Positions 1 to 5,872 of a stretch of 13,716 bases of DNA are shown in pieces. A program made the translations under genes and the position numbers. The notes beneath the pieces are model-generated. The model was not told the origin of the DNA and did not search any database. It worked only from the letters and a program-made list of their open reading frames with translations. Origin of the DNA: Gemmatimonadales bacterium (GTDB taxonomy: Bacteria > Gemmatimonadota > Gemmatimonadetes > Palauibacterales > Palauibacteraceae); NCBI GenBank assembly GCA_030636765.1, contig DAOVWI010000048.1, forward strand, positions 1 through 13,716, in the 5' to 3' direction. Within the stretch, counting starts at the first letter, position 1; each line of letters opens with the position of its first letter.

Positions 1-546
1 CAGGGGGGAGACCTCGGGATTGGCGGGCTGGAGGCGCACTTTCCCGCCGCCGTCCCGATAGTACTTCTTCACGGTCGCGTTCTCCCCGTCGACGAGCGCG
101 ATGACCGTCTCGCCGTTTTGCGCGGTCTCTCGCGCCTGAACCACGACGTAGTCGCCGTCGCGGATCTGCTCGTCGATCATGGAGTTGCCGCGCACCCGGA
201 GCACGTAATGCTCTCCACGGGCGGCGACCATGCTCTCCGGCACCGCGAGCACTTCACGCTCCTGGACAGCCTCGATCGGCTCGCCCGCCGCGACCGTTCC
301 GAGGAGCGGAACCTCCATCGCCCCGAGCCGATACTCGGTTCGGGTCAGCTCTATCGAGCGGCTCTCGTTGTAGCTCTTCCGGATATAACCCTTCGCCTCG
401 AGGTTCGAGAGGTGCTCGTGCACGGTCGCGAGCGAGCGAAAGCCGAAGCGTCCCGCGATCTCCTCGAAGCTCGGCGAGTAGCCGTTCTCCTCGAGGAAGC
501 TCTCGATGAAGTCGAGGATCTGTTTCTGGCGCCTCGTCAGGGCCAC
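1..546 (-). CDS. lexA: LexA repressor, SOS regulator (3' end beyond the window)
   Basis: LexA represses DNA-damage genes and cleaves itself when RecA filaments form. The 182 visible residues contain an N-terminal winged helix-turn-helix (about 1-65, with the segment around SLATVHEHLSNLEAKGYI as recognition helix and wing) and a C-terminal S24 peptidase domain. The Ala-Gly cleavage site is A87-G88 (VAAGEP), the nucleophile is S122 (GNSMID) and the general-base lysine is K160 (ATVKKYY). Spacing matches E. coli A84-G85, S119 and K156 closely. The start is GTG at 546: a GGAGG lies 6 nt upstream (553-557) and an in-frame TAA occurs further upstream. LexA proteins are about 200 residues, so only about 20 are missing beyond the left edge. 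It lies downstream of rqcH on the same strand, but the 116-nt gap with repeats suggests its own autoregulated promoter. Confidence 0.96.
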   Translation of the reverse strand, partial: MALTRRQKQILDFIESFLEENGYSPSFEEIAGRFGFRSLATVHEHLSNLEAKGYIRKSYNESRSIELTRTEYRLGAMEVPLLGTVAAGEPIEAVQEREVLAVPESMVAARGEHYVLRVRGNSMIDEQIRDGDYVVVQARETAQNGETVIALVDGENATVKKYYRDGGGKVRLQPANPEVSPL

Positions 547-552
547 CGTCCG

Positions 553-557
553 CCTCC
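553..557 (-). promoter_or_regulatory. Ribosome binding site of lexA
   Basis: A perfect GGAGG on the minus strand lies 6 nt before the GTG at 546. It decides the lexA start, because no ATG lies nearby and the frame is closed upstream by a TAA. Confidence 0.7.
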
Positions 558-606
558 GATTGCCTTATGTGCCGGGGTCCCCGATGCCCCGCGCATGCGC
601 GACACC

Positions 607-647
607 GAACGTACACCGAAAGGAAGGTACCCGAAGAGGTACCGAAA
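607..647 (-). promoter_or_regulatory. Candidate LexA operator: two direct-repeat boxes with 11-bp period
   Basis: On the minus strand, TTCGG occurs four times between 605 and 646. The copies form two pairs with an 11-bp period inside each pair. Read as boxes they are TTTC-N7-GTTC (621 to 607) and TTTC-N7-CTTC (647 to 633). The first matches 7 of 8 fixed bases of GTTC-N7-GTTC, the direct-repeat LexA box known from Alphaproteobacteria and Acidobacterium. The site lies 61-101 nt upstream of the lexA start, where an autoregulatory operator is expected. LexA binding is inferred from position and pattern. Two GGTACC palindromes (626-631, 638-643) are an alternative reading. Confidence 0.5.
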
Positions 648-662
648 CGCAAGCGACGGCTG

Positions 663-2489
663 CTATGGCTCGGGGCGGAGGCGCTCTAGAAGCGAGCTGT
701 CGGTCTCGACGAAGAGCGTCTTCACTCGCTCCGGTGCGACGCTGCCCGGCGGTGCCTTGCGGGGCTTCCGGACGTGCTTGCGTCTCGTCCAGTCCACGGC
801 GACCACACCGCTGTGTCGGGAATCGCTGTGTAGCGCCGCGATGACCGCCGCCTCCCGCAGGTCCCGCTCCGGCGGGGCCTGGTCGCGACGGCTCCAGCGG
901 AGCACCACGTGCGCGCCCGGCACGCTCTGCGCGTGGAGCCAGACGTCGTCGGGAGCCGAGTGCTGGAAGGTGAGCCGGTCGTTCTCCTTCGAGCTTCGAC
1001 CCACGCGGATCTCGAGACCTCCAGAGGAGACGAATCGGTGATACGGAAGGCGCGCCCGGATGCCGGCCGCTCCCTCACGCATCGCCTCAGGCCGGATCCC
1101 GGCGAGCTGACGAATGGTCTCGCTCACCTCTCCTGTTTCTGCCAACCGGTCGAGAGCGGCCTCCACTTCGCGAAGCTCTCGCTCGGCGCTGGCGATCAGG
1201 GCGGGCAGCTTCTCCAGAGCTCGCTGCCGGCGGGCGGCGGCCTCGTAGTAGCGTTCCGCGTTCTGGGCCGGAGCGAGCCGCGGGTCAAGATCGATCGTCC
1301 TGGATCCGCCCTCGAAGCCGGGAAGCTCGACCTTGGCCACGCCCCGAGGCACCTCCCGGAGCCGGGCCAGCAGGAGGTGGCCCGCCTCGCGAAGGCGTTC
1401 GGGCGGCTCTCCCTGCTCCAACTCGGAGCGGAGGGACGACAGCCGGCGGGCGAGCCGCTTCCGCCGCCGCCCGAGGGCCCTCACGATCTGTGCGGCGGCC
1501 GCCGCTTCCGCTCCCGCCAGGTGCGCGACGGTCACGTGCGTCCCGTCCGCGTCCTGGGCCGGGGGGCCGCGGCACTCGAAGCGTCTCCGGACGCCCTCGT
1601 CTTCGGCTGAGCGCTCCATGCCGTCCAGGATCGACGGGATCCCGACTGCGTCCGGGTCTCCGAGGCGGGAGACGTACGGCTGGAGACCCCACGCCCGCCC
1701 GAGGAGCCATCGCTCCGTCCGGTGGCTCCGGAGCTCCAGATAGCGCCGGTACTGGGCGTCGATGTCCCCCGCCGCCAACACGTGCTCAACGTTCAGCGGG
1801 CTCAGGTACGCGACGTGGCGAAGGGCGGGCTCCCGCCGCTCGGACGGCGGGAGCCCGGCCAGCACGGAGGTCCACTCATCCGCCGGCACGGGCTCCCGGA
1901 CTCCCCGGCGGCGGCCGGCGGGGAGCCGGTACGGATCGCCTCTTCCCGCTTGGCCCGGCCGCTCCCGGAGGACGGCCCGGATGCGCCACTCCGTCGTCTC
2001 GCCTTCCACGCGCGTGTCGCCGGCCGGGACTACGGAGCCGGGAGTCGTCCCGGCCGCCGGCTCGAGGAGGAGGGCGTTTCGTCGATTCCGTGGGAGCTCG
2101 AGCAGGAGCGTGTATCGGGGAGGGCCACCCTCGGAGGCGAGCGTGAGGGCCAGCACGCGCTCGTCGGGGAGGGCTCGTGCCTCGAGAAGGATCAGGCGGC
2201 GGAACGGAAACCAGCGCCATTCGCCCACCCGGATCACGCCGCTCCTGCGGGCCCGTCCCGGGCGGACCGGCAGGCCCGGGGGCAGGGCCTCCGGGGCGCC
2301 GCTGCTCAGGAGGATCTGGCCGGCCTCGGGATGAAGGAAGCACCAGAGCGTTCCCCCTGTCGCGAACGGTAGCGCGAGCGTCCAGGACTCCGGGCACAGC
2401 CCGAGGGCGGTGACCGGCTCTCCCGCGAAGCGAGCTTCGATCTCGCCAGCCAGCGCGGCTGCCAGCAGTGAGTCGTATCGAACGGCCAT
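663..2489 (-). CDS. rqcH: RqcH / NFACT family ribosome-associated quality control protein
   Basis: RqcH (Tae2/NEMF family; formerly FbpA or YloA) binds obstructed 50S-peptidyl-tRNA complexes and recruits tRNA-Ala to add alanine tails that mark stalled chains for degradation. The 608 residues follow family order: an NFACT-N domain (about 1-230, beginning MAVRYDSLL and including LLLELPRNRRNALLLE at 127-142), a linker, a charged helical coiled coil (about 325-455, with NAERYYEAA at 410-418) and an NFACT-R domain (about 481-580, with DVWLHAQSVPGAHVVLR and VDWTRRKHVRKP). B. subtilis RqcH is slightly shorter. The start ATG at 2489 has GGAGG just upstream, though the spacing is only 3 nt. The Asp-Arg pair needed for tRNA binding (D97/R98 in B. 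subtilis) appears here as E110-R111 preceded by D109. A strong hairpin lies inside the gene at 1826-1857. Confidence 0.93.
   Translation of the reverse strand: MAVRYDSLLAAALAGEIEARFAGEPVTALGLCPESWTLALPFATGGTLWCFLHPEAGQILLSSGAPEALPPGLPVRPGRARRSGVIRVGEWRWFPFRRLILLEARALPDERVLALTLASEGGPPRYTLLLELPRNRRNALLLEPAAGTTPGSVVPAGDTRVEGETTEWRIRAVLRERPGQAGRGDPYRLPAGRRRGVREPVPADEWTSVLAGLPPSERREPALRHVAYLSPLNVEHVLAAGDIDAQYRRYLELRSHRTERWLLGRAWGLQPYVSRLGDPDAVGIPSILDGMERSAEDEGVRRRFECRGPPAQDADGTHVTVAHLAGAEAAAAAQIVRALGRRRKRLARRLSSLRSELEQGEPPERLREAGHLLLARLREVPRGVAKVELPGFEGGSRTIDLDPRLAPAQNAERYYEAAARRQRALEKLPALIASAERELREVEAALDRLAETGEVSETIRQLAGIRPEAMREGAAGIRARLPYHRFVSSGGLEIRVGRSSKENDRLTFQHSAPDDVWLHAQSVPGAHVVLRWSRRDQAPPERDLREAAVIAALHSDSRHSGVVAVDWTRRKHVRKPRKAPPGSVAPERVKTLFVETDSSLLERLRPEP
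1826..1857. repeat. Perfect 13-bp inverted repeat inside rqcH
   Basis: The arms CGGGCTCCCGCCG (1826-1838) and CGGCGGGAGCCCG (1845-1857) are fully complementary and enclose a 6-nt loop, CTCGGA. All but three of the 26 stem positions are G or C. The repeat lies in the reading frame and encodes a Leu-Pro-Pro-Ser-Glu-Arg-Arg-Glu-Pro stretch in the linker between NFACT-N and the coiled coil. No T-tract follows on either strand, so it is not an intrinsic terminator. Confidence 0.6.
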
Positions 2490-2517
2490 GATCCTCCGGG
2501 CTGCTCGTGCCGGTTCG

Positions 2518-2546
2518 TTGGAGAGCCGGTCTCAAACCGGTATGTT
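2518..2546 (+). promoter_or_regulatory. Possible sigma70-type promoter for panB, with inverted repeat in the spacer
   Basis: TTGGAG (2518-2523) and TATGTT (2541-2546) are separated by exactly 17 nt and lie about 100 nt upstream of panB. Matches to consensus are modest (3 of 6 and 4 of 6). The spacer contains CCGGT-CTCAA-ACCGG (2526-2540), a 5-bp inverted repeat that could be an operator. A second hairpin, GGCTTG-N7-CAAGCC (2572-2590), would lie in the leader. The 156-nt region 2490-2645 also has to hold the divergent rqcH promoter, for which I see no clear boxes. Confidence 0.25.
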
Positions 2547-2645
2547 TGGGTGATCGCCCTGCGGGACGCGAGGCTTGCGGGACTCAAGCCCCGGAAGGCC
2601 CCACGCCGCTAACAGCGACTCTCACACCTTAACGGAGATCTTCTC

Positions 2646-3476
2646 TTGGCCGATTCGGACGCCCAAAAGCCCAAGCCGGTCACCACGGGCGACTTCACGG
2701 CCATGAAGGAGCGTGGCGAGAAGATCGCGATGCTCACGTGCTACGACTACCTCTTCGCGAGGATCCTCACGGAAGCCGGCGTCGATGCCGTCCTGGTGGG
2801 CGACTCGCTGGGTCACGTCGTCCTCGGGTACGACTCGACCCTCCCCGTCACCCTGGACGACATCATCCACCACGCCGCGGCGGTCCGGCGCGGGCTTCAC
2901 GGTCCCCTGCTGGTCGTGGACATGCCGTTCATGACCTACCAGGTCAGCAACGAGGATGCGTTACGAAACGCCGGCAGGGTGATGAAGGAGACGGGCGCGG
3001 AGGCGGTGAAGGTGGAAGGCGGCGACGACGCCACCCTGGACCGCGTACGCGCCCTGGTCGGCGCCGGTATACCGGTCATGGGTCACCTGGGCCTCACTCC
3101 CCAGTCGGTCCACCAGCTCGGCGGCTATTCGCTCCAGGGAAGAGACCCCGATGAGGCGGATCGGTTGCTCCGAGAGGCGTGCGCGCTCGAGGACGCGGGC
3201 TGCTTCAGCATGGTTCTGGAGATGATTCCCGTACCGCTCGCCGGGGAGGTCACCCGCGCGGTCGGTATCCCCACGGTCGGGATCGGAGCGGGTCCCGAGT
3301 GCGACGGTCAGGTGCTGGTGCTCCCGGACATGCTCGGCCTGAACCCGGCATTCAACCCCAGATTTCTCCGGCGCTTCGCCCGGTTGGGTGACGCCGCCCG
3401 GAGCGGTGTGAAGGAATACGTCGAGGCCGTGAGAAACGGGGACTACCCTTCAGAGGACGAGAGCTACGAGGCGTGA
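2646..3476 (+). CDS. panB: 3-methyl-2-oxobutanoate hydroxymethyltransferase (ketopantoate hydroxymethyltransferase)
   Basis: PanB transfers a hydroxymethyl group from 5,10-methylene-tetrahydrofolate to 2-oxoisovalerate, giving ketopantoate, the first committed step to pantothenate and coenzyme A. It is a cytoplasmic TIM-barrel enzyme. The 276 residues align end to end with E. coli PanB. Magnesium and substrate residues are present: D53 in VGDSLG, D92 in DMPFM, K122 and E124 in VKVEGG, and E192 in LEMIP. HLGLTPQSV (147-155) and GIGAGPECDGQ (212-222) are also family signatures. The start is TTG at 2646, with GGAG 8 nt upstream. An internal ATG (residue 20) would delete conserved N-terminal sequence (VTTGDFTAM). 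It is the first gene of the pan operon, and its TGA overlaps the panC GTG by 3 nt (GTGA). Confidence 0.97.
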   Translation: MADSDAQKPKPVTTGDFTAMKERGEKIAMLTCYDYLFARILTEAGVDAVLVGDSLGHVVLGYDSTLPVTLDDIIHHAAAVRRGLHGPLLVVDMPFMTYQVSNEDALRNAGRVMKETGAEAVKVEGGDDATLDRVRALVGAGIPVMGHLGLTPQSVHQLGGYSLQGRDPDEADRLLREACALEDAGCFSMVLEMIPVPLAGEVTRAVGIPTVGIGAGPECDGQVLVLPDMLGLNPAFNPRFLRRFARLGDAARSGVKEYVEAVRNGDYPSEDESYEA

Positions 3477-4357
3477 GCTCGCGGTGCGCCGTCGTGCGGG
3501 GGATCGGGGAGATGCGAGAGGCTCGCGAGCGAGCGAGGAGGGCGGGCCGCACCGTGTCCTTCGTGCCGACGATGGGCGCCCTCCACGAGGGTCATCTGAG
3601 CCTGGTCGACGTGGCGCGCCGCCACGCGGACGAGGTCGTTCTCTCCATCTACGTGAATCCCGCGCAGTTCGGCGCCGGAGAGGATCTGGACGAGTACCCT
3701 CGTGATCTGGAGCGGGACCTGGAGCTGGCCGCCGCCCGCGGCGTCGATGTCGTCTTTACCCCCTCGGACGCGGAGATATATCCCGAGCCGCAGACGACCT
3801 GGGTGGAGCCCCCCGAGGAGATGGCGAGGCGGTTGTGCGGGCTCAGCCGTCCGACGCACTTTCGGGGTGTCCTCACGGTGGTGCTGAAGCTGTTCGAGAT
3901 CGTGCAGCCCGATGTGGCGGTGTTCGGCCGGAAGGACTATCAGCAGGCGGTACTGATCCGGCGGATGGCTCGGGAACTCCAACTGCCGGTTCGCATAGAA
4001 ACGGCGCCGATCGTGCGCGAGTCCGACGGGGTGGCGATGAGCTCCCGCAACGAGTACCTGACCGCGGAGGATCGGCCGGCGGCACGCGCCCTTTCCGGCG
4101 CCCTGATGGTGGTGCGGGCGGCGTTTCGGGCGGGCGAGCGCTCCGGCAGGGTGCTCGGCGAGAAGGCCCGGAGCGTGATGCAGGAGGCTGGCGTGCGGGT
4201 GGAGTACGCGGAGATCGTCGACGCTGATGATCTCTCGCCGGCCTTGGAAGCCGGTCCGAGCGGCATCTGCGTCATCGCCGGCCACGTGGGTTCGACGAGG
4301 CTGATCGACAACGCGCCGCTGGCGGGCTCGTGCTCGCTGGACGACTCGGAGGAATGA
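3473..4357 (+). CDS. panC: Pantoate--beta-alanine ligase (pantothenate synthetase)
   Basis: PanC condenses pantoate with beta-alanine through a pantoyl-adenylate intermediate, releasing AMP and pyrophosphate. The 294 residues show the nucleotidyltransferase fold: the HIGH-like motif MGALHEGH (34-41), the QFG pantoate site (VNPAQFG, 61-67), FGRKDYQQ (151-158), the KMSKS-like loop VAMSSRNEYL (187-196) and the C-terminal VGSTRLIDNAPL (272-283). Length is normal for the family. The GTG start overlaps the panB stop in a GTGA, and the best Shine-Dalgarno-like match is too close, so translational coupling to panB is likely. An aspartate decarboxylase that supplies beta-alanine follows directly. No domain fusion is present. 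Confidence 0.97.
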   Translation: MSSRCAVVRGIGEMREARERARRAGRTVSFVPTMGALHEGHLSLVDVARRHADEVVLSIYVNPAQFGAGEDLDEYPRDLERDLELAAARGVDVVFTPSDAEIYPEPQTTWVEPPEEMARRLCGLSRPTHFRGVLTVVLKLFEIVQPDVAVFGRKDYQQAVLIRRMARELQLPVRIETAPIVRESDGVAMSSRNEYLTAEDRPAARALSGALMVVRAAFRAGERSGRVLGEKARSVMQEAGVRVEYAEIVDADDLSPALEAGPSGICVIAGHVGSTRLIDNAPLAGSCSLDDSEE

Positions 4358-4732
4358 ATGCGTAGAACGCTCTTCAAGTCCAAGATCCACCGTGCAGTGC
4401 TCACGGGTGCGCACCTGGAGTACGAGGGGTCGATAGGGGTCGATCGGGATCTGATGGACGCGGCGAACCTCGCCCGGTACGAAAAGGTCCACGTGCTCAA
4501 CCTCTCCACGGGCGCGCGACTGGAGACGTATGTGATCGAGGCGCCGCCTGGGAGCGGTCAGATCCAACTCAACGGGCCCGCCGCCCGACTCGGCCAACCC
4601 GGGGACCGGGTGATCATCGTCAGCTACGCGGAATACGAGGAGGAGGAACTGGCGGGTCACGTGCCGACGGTCGTGAGGGTTGACGACCGAAACCGCCTCC
4701 TGCCCGAGCTACGGTCCGGCACGGCGGTCTGA
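4358..4732 (+). CDS. panD: Aspartate 1-decarboxylase (pyruvoyl enzyme)
   Basis: PanD decarboxylates L-aspartate to beta-alanine, the PanC substrate. The 124-residue proenzyme must cleave itself between G24 and S25 to create the pyruvoyl cofactor. G24-S25 sits in YEGSIG at exactly the E. coli numbering, and K9, R54 and Y58 are also at canonical positions. ATG at 4358 directly abuts the panC stop (TGAATG), and GGAGGA at 4348-4353 gives it a good ribosome binding site. No PanM/PanZ maturation factor is visible nearby. The C-terminus (about 115-124) is divergent, as in many homologues. The final TGA overlaps the putative CTG start of the next gene. Confidence 0.97.
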   Translation: MRRTLFKSKIHRAVLTGAHLEYEGSIGVDRDLMDAANLARYEKVHVLNLSTGARLETYVIEAPPGSGQIQLNGPAARLGQPGDRVIIVSYAEYEEEELAGHVPTVVRVDDRNRLLPELRSGTAV

Positions 4733-5334
4733 CGAGCCCGCTTCATCCCCTCATCGATCGTGCCGGGTCCGACGACTGGCTTCCGGACTGGGCACGCTGC
4801 ACCCCGGCGCGGCAAGCGCACATCCGACGCGTGCGCGGCCTCATGGAGACGTGGGGCCGATCGCTCGGCGTATCGCCGCGGGATCTCACCCGATGGAAGG
4901 CGGCCGCCACCTATCACGATGCGCTGCGCGACGTTGATTCTGCGGAGCTGGACGCGGGCGCCGTTTTCCCGGAGGCGACGGCCCGGGCGTGGCCTCGCCG
5001 GCTGCTCCACGGTCCGGCCTGCGCCTTTCGGCTCCGCAACGATGGGGTGGACGACCGATCCCTTCTGCACGCCGTCGCCTATCACACGACCGGACACCCC
5101 GAGCTGGATGAGATGGGAGAGTTCCTCTACCTCGCGGACTTCCTGGATCCCGGGCGCCACTTTCTGGATGACGACCGGACCCGGCTGCGCGAGCGCCTCC
5201 CGCGAGAGCGCCTGGAGGTCCTGATGGAGGTGATCGGACTTCGGATCGAGCACCTCGTCCGGCGCCGGACGACCGTGCTGGTGGAGACTCTCGGGTTCTG
5301 GAATCGCGTCGTCCGCGACGCGGGGGCCTCGTGA
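4729..5334 (+). CDS. yqeK: YqeK-like HD phosphohydrolase, predicted symmetrical Ap4A hydrolase (apparent CTG start)
   Basis: The YqeK family uses a diiron HD site to split diadenosine tetraphosphate into two ADP. With a CTG start the protein has 201 residues. Candidate ligands are H31 (AHIRRV), H63-D64 (ATYHDALRD), H94 (LLHGPACA), H119 (AYHTTG) and D137 (LADFLDPGR). The HTTG and LADFLDPGR segments are typical of YqeK. The first ATG, GTG or TTG in frame is the GTG at 4831, but starting there removes H31 and the conserved-looking LPDWARCTPARQAHI. The frame is open back to a TGA at 4681 with no ordinary start codon. CTG at 4729 overlaps the panD stop as CTGA, mirroring the GTGA/ATGA couplings of other genes here. 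I see no strong ribosome binding site. YqeK is usually near nadD and rsfS, neither of which is present. Family confidence is high; the start is inferred. Confidence 0.85.
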   Translation: MTSPLHPLIDRAGSDDWLPDWARCTPARQAHIRRVRGLMETWGRSLGVSPRDLTRWKAAATYHDALRDVDSAELDAGAVFPEATARAWPRRLLHGPACAFRLRNDGVDDRSLLHAVAYHTTGHPELDEMGEFLYLADFLDPGRHFLDDDRTRLRERLPRERLEVLMEVIGLRIEHLVRRRTTVLVETLGFWNRVVRDAGAS

Positions 5335-5383
5335 GCTTGGGATGCCGGAGCCTCGTGAGCCCGCGACCGGGGGCCTCGTGAGC
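5313..5383. repeat. Short tandem duplication at the yqeK-LytR_C junction
   Basis: GCCTCGTGAGC occurs three times, at 5326-5336, 5350-5360 and 5373-5383. The outer copies extend further: CCGCGAC, CGGGGG and GCCTCGTGAGC occur in order in both, with a 1-nt difference, about 47 nt apart. The first copy carries the yqeK stop and the third contains an in-frame GTG of the downstream gene. The simplest reading is that an ancestral GTGA overlap was duplicated and pulled apart. Confidence 0.75.
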
Positions 5384-5872
5384 CGCCGCCGAGGGGCTCG
5401 CCGCCGCGCCGGACCGCCGCGCTTGGCGATCCTCGGTGCGGTGCTGATCGTCGCTGTGCTGCTGGGGTCCGCCTGGTGGGGATGGCGCGCGTCCCGCGAG
5501 CCCGTCGATCCGGAGGAGGATCCGTTCAGCAGCCAGCTGGAGCTGCCGCCCGAGGCCGAAGCCTACGCACGGGTCGAAGTGCTGAACGGCACGGGCGAGA
5601 AGGGCGTCGCGCAGCAGGCCGCCGAGATCCTCCGGAGTGGTGGATTCGACGTCGTCTACTTCGGGAACGCCGGGAGCTTCGACAACCCTCGCACGAAGGT
5701 CATCGACCGGGTCGGGAGCCGCCTGCTGGCGGATTCGGTGGCCCGCTGGCTGGGCGTCGATGCGCTCGACGTCGATCCCGACGTGACGCTCCACCTGGAC
5801 GCCACGATCATCCTCGGACGTGACTGGCGCGAGCGCCTGCACCTCGTCCCCGACTCCGCTTCGGGGCGCTAG
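5342..5872 (+). CDS. Membrane-anchored LytR C-terminal (LytR_C) domain protein
   Basis: Function is unknown. The 176 residues have a basic, Arg-rich N-terminus, one transmembrane segment (about 28-48, LAILGAVLIVAVLLGSAWWG) and a LytR_C domain (about 76-160, starting YARVEVLNGTGEKGVAQQAA, with a GFDVVYFGNAG segment). The positive-inside pattern puts the domain outside the cytoplasmic membrane. LytR_C occurs at the C-terminus of LytR-CpsA-Psr wall ligases and also alone, as here; the catalytic LCP domain is absent. The ATG at 5342 lies inside the tandem duplication and has no good ribosome binding site. GTG at 5378 (MSRRRGARR) is in frame, preceded by GGGGG, and is probably the ancestral start; it loses only 12 residues and keeps the membrane anchor. 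The stop codon shares a CTAG with rlmN. Confidence 0.82.
   Translation: MPEPREPATGGLVSRRRGARRRAGPPRLAILGAVLIVAVLLGSAWWGWRASREPVDPEEDPFSSQLELPPEAEAYARVEVLNGTGEKGVAQQAAEILRSGGFDVVYFGNAGSFDNPRTKVIDRVGSRLLADSVARWLGVDALDVDPDVTLHLDATIILGRDWRERLHLVPDSASGR
5869..5872. other. Palindromic CTAG shared by two convergent stop codons
   Basis: TAG at 5870-5872 ends the LytR_C-domain gene on the plus strand. TAG read from 5871 to 5869 ends rlmN on the minus strand. The genes overlap by 4 nt, and no intrinsic terminator is visible around the junction. Confidence 0.9.

Noticed and set aside
118..1041. 307-codon plus-strand ORF across lexA and the end of rqcH
   Set aside because: Its sequence is Arg-rich low-complexity text antisense to two clear genes. 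High G+C keeps shadow frames open.
2560..2572. Word GCGGGACGCGAGG repeated near 2560 and 7547
   Set aside because: A 13-nt GC-rich match with no shared flanks or context. Chance is adequate at this base composition.
2522..2596. tRNA-like region with two anticodon-arm-like hairpins
   Set aside because: No acceptor stem, no D or T arm consensus (GGTTCRA) and no U33 in either loop, so no cloverleaf can be drawn.
3464..4660. 398-codon minus-strand ORF opposite panC and panD
   Set aside because: Antisense shadow of two fully conserved enzymes, with His/Arg-rich composition and no recognisable domain.
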